This document shows positions 36,481 through 48,860 of a DNA stretch of 64,000 nt, piece after piece. Location of the stretch: contig CM068323.1 of NCBI GenBank assembly GCA_034766995.1, forward strand, positions 17,965,016 through 18,029,015, given 5' to 3'. A program made the translations under genes and the position numbers. The notes below the pieces were generated by a model, which did no database searches, was not told the DNA's origin, and saw only the letters and a program-made list of their open reading frames with translations. This stretch comes from Acanthacorydalis orientalis (Eukaryota > Arthropoda > Insecta > Megaloptera > Corydalidae). The first letter of the stretch is position 1. Every line of letters starts with the position of its first letter.

Positions 36481-37552
36481 ATAATTTATCTTCGTGTTCA
36501 TTGGAATCTTCTATTTTAGTACTTTATAAAATCTTTCTTATATTTTTACTGATGTAAATAAAATGAAAATAAATTAAAAATTATAATAAACGAATTAAGT
36601 TTATATTAACTTCATATAAAACCATGTACTTTACTCTTAAGTAAACTGTCTTATTTTACAGAACATGAGTTAAAATAGCAACAACGTATTTATTTTAACA
36701 TATCCTTGTAAATAGTTTTACTGATAGTCAGCTCATGATTAATCAACTCGATTATTTCTCAAATATGCTCTTAAAGATGGTATCTCTGTTTATTGCAAAA
36801 AGTTAATATTATTTTTTGTATACGTTTCCGGTTATTGAAAGAATTTTTTTACAATATACTAGTTTTTTCTCTTCCTCTCTGCTAATGATATTAAATGAAA
36901 TATTAAAATGTTTCTTCGTTAATTAAACTACTGTTGCTTCTACATTGAATCGACTCTCTTATAAATTACTCAACACTTTTGGAAAAAAAAGAAGACAATC
37001 CTATTCGAAACTCCTCACTCGATCTATTGTTTTATCTTCAAAGCCTATTTGTGTCACTGGTAAATTTTCAGCCATGGACTTTTCGATTTTCTCAAAAAAC
37101 CTAATGCATCTATTGTTTCATACACTTGACAATAATCGTTTGAAGCGTAACAAAATCACTTTGAACTCGAAGCACTCGAAACTAAAAGCTATTCGTGAAC
37201 GATTAAAACAATGAAATAAGCTATAAACATGCAAGGCAAGCAATAACATGTCAATTAATGCTTCACAATTAAAGTTTCGTCACACAGCGCGGTATCTTAA
37301 GGTACAGTGTTCGTCATCGGATCTTTTATTTTGTTTAAAAATGTACACAGAGACGTACTTAAAGCATTCAGCACCGGTAGAAAAATATTATTTTGGGCGT
37401 AACCCTTAGCCCTATTGATAATTTTATTATTTCAATACCCAGGAAAAAGAATTGTGCTTGCAAGTATATTTCAAACGGTACAGTAACATCAAAAGACATG
37501 TATTTTTCTGGGAATATTCTTGAGACTTTTTTAATATTTTCATCTAACATAC

Positions 37553-37554
<2 letters not shown>

Positions 37555-37601
<47 letters not shown>

Positions 37602-37620
37602 ATGTGTGTGTGTGTGTGTA
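37555..37620. repeat. (TA)20(TG)n compound microsatellite
   Basis: TA tract followed by an interrupted TG run. Confidence 0.95.
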
Positions 37621-37850
37621 TACATATCTATGCGTCTAGCTAAAGTGAATTTTTTACTTTGTACGAGCACAAAAACCTATTCTCAAAAGAACAATATTAC
37701 AGAAAGTATTAATAGCATCGTGTAAAAAAACACATACATTCTTTTCACAAAACAAATGTGTACACGTTGCGGTAAATATCCAAAAAGCGTCTTTAATATA
37801 CAGTTTTGAAGATGAAAAATGATGTCGATATATTATTGCATACATTCATC

Positions 37851-38110
37851 ACTTGTTAACACATGCATGCATAGACCATTGACACAGTTCCGCGCTTCGC
37901 TAATGAGTTGCGACGGAATAACAAGTGTCACGGTCCCAGAACCACTAAATCATGGAAGGCGTTTTACCACTCCACGTACAATTTATCAAACATATAACGA
38001 GTACACCGAGACAAAGACGGGAATCTATTCGTTAGGAGCGCACATACATGTGTTTGTAACGGAGCAACGCCGTTGCACAGTTAGTTACAGATGTCATTTT
38101 TAGTGTGCGA
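37851..38110. other. GC-raised island
   Basis: + frame open from 37819 to 38103 (94 codons), including SVTVPEPLNHGRRFTTPRTI; protein-like but with no splice signal or family support. Confidence 0.3.
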
Positions 38111-40403
38111 CAGGATATTTTTGTTGTTATGCGTTTCGTTTACATGAAAAATTGCATTCGAAAGCATTATGTTGCGAAAGTTATTCTCGTAGTTGTTTTT
38201 CTAGTCGAACACCTTGTTAACTTTATAGTATCATTTCGAGCTGTTTTAACCGTACGATATACATAAATTGAATACGTTTAGTGAAAAAGTTTATGCGGAA
38301 CGACTCGTATTGTTTCACAATGATAAAAACACTACTTTGTATACAAATATTCATATTTACATCTAAAGAATTTTTTCACTTAAACTATATCTACATGCAG
38401 AACTATTTTGTAATAAAACGATTATAAACACTCCTGTTCATTTAAAATTCTATAAACATTTTTCTTTAGAACATTCTAAACACAATTTCTTATCTTTAAT
38501 AAAATGAATTATTATATATAATTTGACAACACTGAAAACATTTCAATAAAATAAACACAAACAAATCATTTATATAAGCCTATACAGGATGAAAGTTCCT
38601 ATTAATCGTATATTTTCACGAAATTTCTTTTATAAAACAATTCAGTTAAAGTCTGTGTTTCTTTCTGTTCGCTGAAAGAATAAAACACGGAATTTTACTG
38701 CTGACCGGCACACGCAATGAAATCTGTTGTAGTAGAATTACTGTTTTTTCTTGCGTTCGACATATTGTAAATTGAATTTCATTTCTTACAGCAAATACAG
38801 ACATCAGCTACATTTAATGTTAAAAAATATTATTTTTAAGTTTCCTACTACATATTTATGAATAAATTGAAGTTTTTTCGATAAAAAATACTTTGTAATA
38901 TTTTCTTCTTAATAAAAATGATTCAACTGTAATTTAGTCTTATCACAAATACTAGAAATCATTTCACTATTATTTGTATTTTATTTTGAAATTATTATAA
39001 TATCTAAATTATTTTACAGCATAACTTTTTTTCAATATGTGAGAATAATATATAATTCCTAATCAATTATAGTAAAGATAATCTTATATCCCTTAAATCG
39101 TTACAAAAATGTAATTTTTTACATCTTTAACGAATATGTTTCGTATAATAATTTTTTTTTATTAAACGTTGAATTAAGCAAAGAAGAGTTTAAGTAAAAA
39201 ATAGGTAGATATTTTAATTTAATATCATACAAATGTTATAAAAACTAGTGTATCTATTAGTCCTCTCACGGAATCTCATGCATTATTTTCATATATTCGA
39301 TGAATAAAAAAAATACTGAGGTGGCATTAAATAATACTATCATTGAAACTCCAATTTTTGTACGACTTCTTTAATTATATATTACTTGATGATTGCGCGT
39401 ACAAAAGGCGCACACGTTTCTATTTAAATGAACTCAAGTAATTTACTAAATGATTCAGAACTGTCGTACTCATCAAGTACGAGGCATCAGCAAGTTTTAT
39501 GTTAAAATGAAATTGCAGAATTTCAACACTCGTACATTGTTTAATAACTATGAGTTACATGACATCAAGTGTTCAAAGCAGATGCAGGATAATTGTAATT
39601 GCTGTTGCACTCGTTGAAAGCAAAAGCGAATGTAAATGAAATTATAAATCGGATAAATTTACTTTTTTTATTTGGTTTGTAACTAGTTGTGGATTTCAAG
39701 TATCTGTTATGTCGATTGTTAATTTGATATTAAATATTTAATATTAATGCAATAATAGTTTGTATTCATTTGATGTATTTTTGTATACAATAAAATAAGA
39801 ATTATAACTCTAATACACATTCTCGGTTACAGACTGTAATTCTTTTAATTTGATTTTAAAAAAATATTTCTTAAATGAGTTAAAGTTGAAGATCACTTGT
39901 AACTGTTATAAATCGATGAAGATATAATAATACTTGTTCTTTAAATTTGTCTCATAATTAATTAATAAATAATTAATTTGATCATTGAAAAAAAGTATGC
40001 GATGAATAATAATATATTATCTCTTTAATTCGAATTAATATTAGAAAATATCTAACAAATTCAATTATCATCTATTAATTATAATTTATATTAAAATTTC
40101 AAAACAACAATAAATAGCTTTGTGATTTATTTGAAATTAAAGTTTATAAAATTCTATAACAAATTATAAAATTTTTTAAATAACAATATCTTATATGTCA
40201 TATAAGAGATTATTATTGCACTTGTTCAATTAATAGACCAAATAAAATTTCATGCTTATGGGTCGTTTTATTAATATTAACTTGTCATGACTGCAAAACA
40301 GTCATAATATATCCGCAAGCCGTAGTTACAATAATAAACGATAGTATTCCACATATAATTTAAATTAAATTTGTTCAAGTTTCCTCTAATGGTTGTGTTA
40401 TAT

Positions 40404-40421
40404 TATATATATATATATATA
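40404..40421. repeat. Short TA tract
   Basis: Nine TA units. Confidence 0.7.
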
Positions 40422-40514
40422 TTAAAGGTTTACTCATATAATTCTAATTTTGAATCCTAAACGTCCAATTTGTTCCATTCACATCAATTAATTTAATGAA
40501 AAATATTCATCATT

Positions 40515-40575
40515 TCTATCTATTTATCTATCTATCCATCTATCTATGTATATATATATATATATATATACATAC
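40515..40575. repeat. (CTAT)n(TA)n compound microsatellite
   Basis: CTAT units with substitutions, running into TA and TACA units. Confidence 0.85.
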
Positions 40576-40924
40576 ATATTAATAAATTAAATTGTTTTAA
40601 ACCGATGTATTAATTTTTATTTTAAAATAATAGACGTTATATTTTAATAAATTATATATTAATGAAGAAGTTATAAGTGTCCTATAGGTGATCGACAAGT
40701 TTATATTGACTATTCCATTAATTTTATTTATTAATTAAATAACATTTAATATACTCAATTTATTAGATATTTATATAGATATTTCATTATTATAATGGAT
40801 GTGAGGATATAGTTAAAGTGGAATGACAAAGGGAACAAGTAATATGCATCAAAGCCTAATCCAAACAATGTAGCCCCCTGAAGGTATTGCTATGTTATTT
40901 CAGTAACTATTTGATTTTAACATT

Positions 40925-40991
40925 ACCTCTTCTCTCTCTCTCTCCCTCTCTCTATCTCTCTCCTTATATATATATATACATATATATATAT
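40925..40991. repeat. (TC)n(TA)n compound microsatellite
   Basis: Long interrupted TC run, then TA with one CA interruption. Confidence 0.85.
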
Positions 40992-41745
40992 TTATGCGAA
41001 AAGCAAACAAATCAACTAATTTTCAGATCCAAATTATGATCGTCGTGCCTGAAATTAAAATTTAAAAAGTATCTTTCAAAATAATATGTGTGTACATGTA
41101 CGTACGTGCAACTATGTCACGCATGTTTTTATGTATATAAAAGTAAGCACAGTGTCTACATTAATGTATGAAATATGGTTGAAATAGGATTAACATATTT
41201 TTTCGACGAATAAAAATTTTAATCATTGTTTCTTTAGCAACATCACGTACATCGTCACGTTCTATATTAAAAGCATAAGTACCATGCAGCGTTTTCATTT
41301 TGCAAATATGAAATTCAATGGAAATATTTATACATTAAAAAAATATTAAATTATCTTACGTATTCGCCTATTCAACTCACGTTCGATATTATTTTTTTGT
41401 CTGCTTCTATTTATATGTTACTTAATTTTTACATCAAATGTGACATTGATCTCTTTTTTTAATTTTTATTTGTATATGTATGTACCCATATAAATAATCT
41501 CAGTACACATATTACATTTCAAATTAAATATTAAACTTCAAATTATTTTTGTATTTTTTTTACGTAGCTTGAAAACAACCTAATTTGTTTATTAATTGTG
41601 TATACTGTAGTACACTAAATGAATAATTCATTAATTAAATTAAATATATTGCTGTGAATTTATAATACAATATGTTGATAAATTTTATGAACAATTGATT
41701 AATAAATTTATGGTTTAATGTAATTAATTTGTATATAAATACCAG

Positions 41746-41748
<3 letters not shown>

Positions 41749-41812
<64 letters not shown>
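41749..41812. repeat. (AT)32 microsatellite
   Basis: Pure AT tract. Confidence 0.95.
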
Positions 41813-41816
<4 letters not shown>

Positions 41817-41990
41817 CGTAGTTAATGTATGCTTATAAATTTTATTTATCGAACAAAACAGGAAACTATCGACAAACGAGACAAATTTGTCATAGTTCAA
41901 TTAAGAAATAAACTATAAAGTGAATGGATACGCCATATAAATCTTTATCTAATTTATATGAACAGACTTTTATAAAATATGGCAATTGTG

Positions 41991-42340
41991 AAAAAAGATA
42001 CAAGTTGTCAGCGAAGACATTCGATTTCATGTTTCGATAATCTGTAGTTGTTGATTCGCCGATCGTTACCGGAATTCTACTAAAAAAAAAATAGAATTTA
42101 TCGTTACGGGATGTGATAAATGGTGTTTTTTTTGACTTTTTCGAATACAATTTTCTCGCAATTTTCAAGAAAAAAACCGAGAACGAGTTGTCCAGTTATC
42201 GATTGTTACATATATATTCGGAATATCCATTCCACAACATTAGTTCCGCATCAGTTCGCATGATTAGGTCGAGATCGGTGCCACTATGCCATTTTTCGCC
42301 AGCGCAAGAATCATATATGAATCAATTTTATAAATGACAA
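41991..42340. other. GC-raised stretch
   Basis: Open frames on both strands near 42113-42337; no domain. Nothing further supported. Confidence 0.25.
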
Positions 42341-43038
42341 TTTTCTAACTTCAACAACGCTTTTCTTACAAAATGTATTTTTATACCTACTTTTTTATTT
42401 TTTATTCATGTGAACATATAATGATATTTATTTATAACTTTTTAAATGGTTATCTCTAGAAAAAAATAAAGAAAAGTTAATAAAATAATAAAGAAGATAA
42501 TTTAATAAATTTAATTTTAAACAATGAATGTTTATAATACTGTTTCATTCATTAATTTAAAAAATATTTGTTAATAAAAATACTTAGTTATAAGGTTCAC
42601 TAATAATCTTGAAAGAGTTCTGATATTAATTATAAAACATAAAACTGAAGTTCAGCATAATAGTCGATACAAAAATTTTTTTAATCGTGTGTGGATATTT
42701 TACTGTAGTCAAGTTGTCGATAGAAAACATGAAAGAACACTTATGTAAATGATAATCGTTGTTCGAAACAGCAATAAGAAAATAACATGAATTGAAATTA
42801 TTTATTGTAGAAATTCGTAGCTGTTCTCTATAAAACATAGCTCCGTGAAAGACGATCATGAAAATTATACGATAAGAACGTTGTTATCTTATGATTTCAG
42901 TCCATAAATTACAAATTCAACTAGTATAACGAGAACAATTTCTATTATAGAAAGTTTTACAAGGTTTCCCGTTTTTATTGTGATAGTTTGACGAGTATGA
43001 GCAACCGTACCACTTCCTATTACAGAACAGTAAAGACA

Positions 43039-43089
43039 ATGGGCGATGCTGCAAGTAGTAGTGGTAGCAGTAGTAGTCATCACTACTAA
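43039..43089 (+). CDS. Small serine-rich ORF over AGT repeats
   Basis: Seen: ATG-to-TAA frame MGDAASSSGSSSSHHY built on AGT triplets. Most likely a by-product of the triplet repeat. Confidence 0.08.
   Translation: MGDAASSSGSSSSHHY
43053..43087. repeat. AGT-triplet repeat with inverted arms
   Basis: Seen: imperfect AGT/GGT/AGC triplets at 43053-43078; AGTAGTG (43057-43063) pairs with CACTACT (43081-43087). Confidence 0.4.
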
Positions 43090-43544
43090 CGTTCGTTGTT
43101 TGAGTTTCCACAGTGAGCGAGGCCATCATACTCGTTATCTAGTAACTGGACGACGGCTATTTGTTCTGGAAACTTTATACACCCACAGTTAATATCAAAT
43201 ATTACTGTTTCATCTGTTTTATTTCGTCGTAAAAGTTGTAAATGTGTGTCCAATAAGATAAAAATAGTCGTGGATTTATTGACATGTTTTGCAATGAATT
43301 TCTTACTCGGAATATTCAGAAACCGTTACATTGATAATTTATTTTTATGATACAATTGAATTACTAGATTGTTCAGTTAATGTTTCTGTTTATATATATT
43401 TTTATTAAACCATTTCTATACGATTGGAAAATAAATTATCAACACAACGCATAAAAATAATAGAGTTCGGACCGAAGAAGAATACACAATCGATAGTTCT
43501 CGTTATTTTTAACCACCATGTCATCGTCACATGATTTTATAGTT

Positions 43545-43569
43545 AATATATATATATATATATATATAT
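43545..43569. repeat. (TA)12 microsatellite
   Basis: Pure TA tract. Confidence 0.9.
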
Positions 43570-44072
43570 TGTAATTTATATAAAAAAAAATCAATGTATT
43601 TACTGTTTATTAAATCACAACACTTTGTACTATTGATTTTCTATTGTATAAAAATATAAAATTTCATTTTGATTTTCAAACATAGTTTTTCTCTTATACA
43701 CATTTTTGTTATCTATTCAATTATTTTTAAAATAGTTTTATGCCAACAAAATCATTGATATAGACACATGAATAAATTGAAGCTAACGAATAGAAATTGT
43801 TTTGCGATACACTTAGAGAAGGATGAAATGCATTAAACTACTAAGTAATATATGTATTTATTAACTATAAACGTACCTATATATTATATATAATTCCCCC
43901 AACCGGAACAGTTAAATACGTTTAAGTCGTTCTGAAGCAATAATCTTCGACAAAATACAAATTACGTACGTTTGCATAGATTACATATTCCTACCTTTTC
44001 GTACGGGTTCATTGTCAATTGTTCAGTAAACTCCACATGAAATAAACGGCACCGATCTAAATCCCCATGCAG

Positions 44073-44151
44073 AAGACATTTCTAGCAGAAGCATTGAACC
44101 TGCTGCATTAATGAGCCACTCAATGCAAATCTTTGTCAATTATGATAATAC
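44073..44151 (+). CDS. Candidate short exon in a 40-codon open stretch
   Basis: Seen: an open frame starting just before 44033 and ending at a TAA at 44154-44156. Inside it, ctaaatccccatgcag could act as branch point and acceptor, and AATAC/gtaaca as a weak donor. The peptide includes DISSRSIEPAALMSHSMQIF then VNYDNT. Composition is higher in GC than the flanks. No family is recognised and the donor is poor. Confidence 0.13.
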
Positions 44152-44808
44152 GTAACACACAGTACGACCGTTTATATTGATCCATACGATTTGCAGTATT
44201 GAATTTGAATGCAAGATCCCGCATGTATTTGTTCGAATTCAAATGAGAAGATAATGAAAACTATACTTAAATTTCATGTCGTGTTATTCATGCGTCTTTA
44301 GAACCTAATATGTGATCAGTTCATTTATATATTCGTAAACTTTCTTTTTAATTATTTATCAGTTCATTAGATCGTTTGTACGGGATATTTATTTTTCAAG
44401 AAATTACTTCGTTTTTATTTGATTTAAATATTTGTTTTAAAGACACTAATTATTCAAATCGAACAGTTGTCTCGTCATAATCTTAATGCTACACAAAAAA
44501 ATAAAATAATTATTATTTTCTAAATAGAACCGTTACCTTTGTTTGCAATTCTCGTTTTTCTTAAATAACAAACATATTTCTCCCCTAACTATAATATTGG
44601 AAATAATTGATTTCCTAATAAAATGTGACATACCTAAAGATTGGATATAAACCATTGATATATAGATCAGCAATAGAACTGAAAAGCTTATCAACTATTA
44701 ATTAATCAAGATGTTATTAAAAATAATTGATTCATATTTATTTTGAACAGGAACACACAATAGAAATATTTATAATTCATTTATAAATAAAATGAAAATA
44801 TATTAATT

Positions 44809-44815
<7 letters not shown>

Positions 44816-44852
<37 letters not shown>
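44816..44852. repeat. (TA)18 microsatellite
   Basis: Pure TA tract. Confidence 0.95.
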
Positions 44853-44854
<2 letters not shown>

Positions 44855-45072
44855 GTTTAAATAGTATTTAAAAATCTAAAAGAATTCTTAGCAAATATTT
44901 GAAAAGATTTTCCCTACAGACGTGTGTAGATAAAATGGACAGTTTTTTAAATAAAATTTATTTTTATCTTGTATAAATTTATTTTCGAAAATTTCCGAGT
45001 ACTTTATTGTTATTTGAACTGTTTGTGGTTACAGATAAAAATCATAAAGTATTTTCGGTTTTTCCGAAGGCA

Positions 45073-45106
45073 GTAAACGTTTTCGAAAATGTGCTGAAAC
45101 GTTTAC
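45073..45106. other. Perfect 10-base inverted repeat
   Basis: Seen: GTAAACGTTT and AAACGTTTAC, separated by 14 bases. The arms contain GTAAAC, a forkhead-type core, in opposite orientations. A smaller inverted repeat TTCGG/CCGAA lies just upstream (45053-45067). Could be a paired binding site or a small hairpin. Confidence 0.35.
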
Positions 45107-45184
45107 ATAAAACCTACACCAAATTGTAAACATGAAATCAATATTTATTGAAATAAAAACCGCACACGGTTAAAAATAAAATAT

Positions 45185-45207
45185 ATTTTGAACATTTTGT
45201 TCAAAAT
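45185..45207. promoter_or_regulatory. 23-base palindrome with GAACA-3-TGTTC core
   Basis: Seen: arms ATTTTGAACA and TGTTCAAAAT separated by TTT, perfect over 10 bases each. The core matches the 3-base-spaced inverted repeat bound by steroid receptors of the GR/AR class in vertebrates; in an insect it might suit another dimeric factor. In AT-rich DNA palindromes are common, but the GAACA/TGTTC core is not simple AT. Confidence 0.3.
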
Positions 45208-45237
45208 GAATATTTGATTTGAAAATAATATAAATTT

Positions 45238-45239
<2 letters not shown>

Positions 45240-45270
<31 letters not shown>
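45240..45270. repeat. (TA)15 microsatellite
   Basis: Pure TA tract, just after the palindrome at 45185-45207. Confidence 0.95.
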
Positions 45271-45273
<3 letters not shown>

Positions 45274-46391
45274 GGATGGAATGTCTCTTTATAATCGTAT
45301 TAACTTTATTTCTTAAAGCATTTCGATCTTCAGGAAACCAAAAATGTTCGATGATAAAAAGGATTGTAACTTCGCAATAAAACGGAACGATTTACAAAAT
45401 AAATATAAAAATTTATCTTTACAATAAGATCAGAATATATCGCTCAAAAGTTTCATCGAAGATTTGATTTTTATTTTTAAGGTTTTAATTTGTTCTTAGT
45501 GTACGTACATAGATGAATGTTTTTAAATTGATCGAACTTCTTAAAAAGTGACTATTTTCATACCGAATTGTTTCTAGAAAAAAACTGCACTTTATATGTC
45601 GAGTTATAGAAATGGTCTCACTTTCTTTTTTTATAATAGTACTGAAAAAATGTTTGATCGGAATTTTTGAATAAAACAATTGTGTTTGCGGGTTTTATTT
45701 TGAATTTAATGAAACATACATGTTTGGGTGCATGGATTGTAGTGTGGAATATTAATTACATTTGAAAAATAATTAATTTAAATTTATTTTGTCCCTGTTT
45801 CAATTCAAATCCTTTAAACTACTATTATACAAAGTAGAAATCAAAAGTCAAAACTAAATCTCTATCATAAAAAACTAAAATTCAAACATTAAAATATCTT
45901 GAACAATAAATGATTTATACACAAAGAAAATTACTTTCGGATTCAAATTTTTAAAATTAAGAATATTCATCTGTAAACATTTCTAATCAATTCAAAAATA
46001 TAATAAATTTATATTATCTTTTTAATTTCATGTTAAAGAATATATCCACATCTTTTGTTATAAACAGAGAATAAATTTTGAAAGAACTTGAAATTCAATT
46101 TTAAATTTATTTTAAAAAAAATCAAGAAGAGAAAAAAATATTTCACTGTTGAAAAATTAAAAAAAAATATTTACCAAAAAATCTTGTCATTGATTTCAGT
46201 TTCTTTTCTTTTTAATGTATATAAATTGAATTCTATTTTATTTTTGCAAGTTTTTTTTATTTACGTAATTTTATTTTAAAGAACAATACGCCGCACAAAA
46301 GTCTACTTATAAAACGTTTATGAAGTATTAGAAAGTTCAATCGGTAATCATTTATCATAGTCACATTTTGTTTTGAACTACAGCAAAACAG

Positions 46392-46392
<1 letters not shown>

Positions 46393-46442
<50 letters not shown>
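46393..46442. repeat. (TA)25 microsatellite
   Basis: Pure TA tract. Confidence 0.95.
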
Positions 46443-46445
<3 letters not shown>

Positions 46446-46527
46446 ATAACTTGTTAACGAAGTAGCAATCAATAGATAATAAAGGATATTTTCTTTGTAT
46501 ACTGAAATAAATTGAAAAACCTACAAG

Positions 46528-46544
46528 AGCAACAACAGCAGCAG
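46528..46544. repeat. Short CAA/CAG triplet run
   Basis: Five to six CAA/CAG units that would read as Gln on the + strand; no supported exon around it. Confidence 0.4.
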
Positions 46545-47280
46545 TTGAGAACTTGTCTTTTTTGCACTAATTACTTATCAATTCTGTTCGTAACTCTCGT
46601 AGTTTTCCAACAATCCATTATATCGAACGTGTTCAGAGTATTATATGTCAAAATCAGCTTGCATCTTTATAAAATTATTAAATGTTTGAACACAGAGTTA
46701 CCTTCAAGAGGTTTAACTATATTTAATGTAAAGTAAGTAATCTGTGAATAATCTATCCTTATTATTATTATTAATTTTATGATAAGATCAAATTTTTCGA
46801 TGGTGTTTCATCTTAGTTTTCTTTTCGACAATGACAGATAAATGTTGATTAATCATACAAACATTTTTTTTAATATTTCATTCGTTTAATTATAATGTGC
46901 TTTTTATAAATGTAATATCTGCAGTATTATAATGTTTTTATATCACAAAATGATTTATTAATAATTATTATTAAACATTTGTTAGTATATTTTTTTAAAA
47001 CTCCAGATAAATTAAAAAAAAACTATTTCATATATAAAACACTTTCAATATGTGAATTTCTTCTTTATTTAGACATTAATTAATATTTTCGAAGATTTCA
47101 CGCTCAAATATCATTTTTTCTCTTTCATTTTTAATTTTTAAAAATATCTTTCAAGTTCAATAATTATTATTTTCATTTCTAAACAATTTTTTTAATCCTA
47201 ATTTCATTTTTTAATATAAAAAATCATAGTTTATACTAAGTACTTTTCTAGTATTCTTTTTTAACGATATTTCCAATCAG

Positions 47281-47720
47281 TTCACCTGTACAGTCGAGCA
47301 TAAAATAATTGAAAAGAATTTGTGATTTTTAAACACATACAGATATAATATTCAACAAATCTAGACCGTATCGATCAGACATGCCGTCAGTAAAAACAAA
47401 TCACATATAGAGAGAGTAACCGTCAATGTCATTCTCGAATTCTTTTGAAACAATGCATGTTAAAAATTATAACATACGTGTGCTTGTCGAGCCAACAAAA
47501 AGGCTGACTGCGTAATGAAATCAGATACGCCTAGTGTCAGACGTAACAACATCAGGTAGTGCAGATATAAACAGAACGTGGAGACAGGTAATGCAAACAC
47601 ACGGTATTATGGCTACACAAATATAGATAGAAACGCAGTACGTGGAAATTGTTGTTGTGTGTTTTTCATATTGCAGTTCGGTGACTGGGAAGTAGCATGA
47701 AAACTGCAGACCGTGTTTAT
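47281..47720. other. GC-raised stretch
   Basis: A 21-codon + frame (47532-47594) lies between a weak AG and CAG/gtaatg; too short to call. Otherwise nothing supported. Confidence 0.25.
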
Positions 47721-48065
47721 CATTGTTTTCATTAAAATTGTATACTCTTTTCCAATTGGATTTTTTTATAGTTCTGTTCGAAAACTGTAGTTTATAAACG
47801 GATATTTCTCAAAACAATATTTTTCAATATTTTATCAATCAGTTTTGTATAGCTTATCGGGTACTTAGAAGAATTGAGCATATTGTAAATTAAATCAATA
47901 GTAATTAAGATAAAAGTAGTATAAACTTTAACGTTACATTGTTCATAAATATTACAACAATGATGTTCAATGATGTTATGAATAATAATAGTTTGGTACT
48001 TGGTTACGTTCCACATTCCATAAAGTTTCCTTTACTTTAAATTTATATACATATACACATATATG

Positions 48066-48117
48066 TATATATAAATATATAGAGAGAGATAGACAGACAG
48101 AGAGAGAGAGAGAAGAG
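48066..48117. repeat. GA/GACA microsatellite
   Basis: Interrupted GA and GACA units. Confidence 0.85.
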
Positions 48118-48215
48118 AAATAAATAAATAAGAGAGTTTCTTCCAAGAAAAAAAATAAACGAATTTGTTTTGATTGCCCACGTAATGCTTTTGTCCCACT
48201 TCTACCCACCTTTGT

Positions 48216-48221
48216 ATACAT

Positions 48222-48283
<62 letters not shown>

Positions 48284-48291
48284 GTATATAT
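48216..48291. repeat. (ATAC)n(TA)n(TG) compound microsatellite
   Basis: ATAC units, a TA tract of about 45 bases, then mixed TA/TG. Confidence 0.9.
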
Positions 48292-48370
48292 ACGATTTAA
48301 AAGCATTCCTCGGCATTAAACCCGTTAAGTGTGAAAGGTGTTCAGAGTTTTTATTACACACACACTACAT

Positions 48371-48860
48371 ACACTGTAGATGTAAGTACTATGAAAAATA
48401 TCAGACGACATCAGGAGAGTAATGTTAGCCTCCAGCCGTCCGCAATTTATACCCTTATAACAGACTTATTCACGAAACGTCGTTAACGTTTTATGCACCG
48501 ACACATAAAAACGTTAAGCTTGCGTACTGTCCTATTATCTATATCTACTGTTGTAATATGGATTCGTACATAATGGGATGAGATACGGTGTGTCCTGTGT
48601 GATACAGACGTCGGACAATAGAGGCTCGCCGTCGTATTCCCGAGCAATGGTGGGTGGTGGTCGTTGGGGCGGTCTGTGGATGTGAGGTCACGCACAATAA
48701 CACCATTCGACCGTGCACCTCTATTCTCTTCATTCGCCACGCTGCAGAGAGTATCCTTATTGACAAGCGAACCAACATCATCGCATATATATATATATAT
48801 ATAATATACGTCTCCCGCTGTGATGTTATATTACACATTAAAACACATGGGTGAATATAG
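48371..48860. other. GC-raised island, minus-strand frames
   Basis: Two minus-strand frames overlap (48483-48740 and 48545-48838). One reads ANEENRGARSNGVIVRDLTS and follows ctctctgcag, a good acceptor. No donor clearly completes an exon. Also holds gttggggcggtctgtgg on +. Candidate minus exon or regulatory island. Confidence 0.3.
48785..48803. repeat. Short TA tract
   Basis: About nine TA units at the edge of the 48.6 kb island. Confidence 0.7.

Larger units (their letters stand above)
38111..41990. other. AT-rich non-coding stretch
   Basis: Compound microsatellites at 40515 and 40925 and a TA tract at 41749; no coding signal. Confidence 0.55.
45271..47280. other. AT-rich non-coding stretch
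   Basis: TA tract at 46393 and a CAG/CAA run at 46528; open frames here are AT-driven. Confidence 0.5.

Noticed and set aside
36945..37214. 89-codon + frame rich in Lys, Ser and Leu
   Set aside because: No start context, splice pair or domain; composition typical of AT-rich DNA.
47532..47594. 21-codon + frame before CAG/gtaatg
   Set aside because: Poor acceptor (no pyrimidine tract) and very short.
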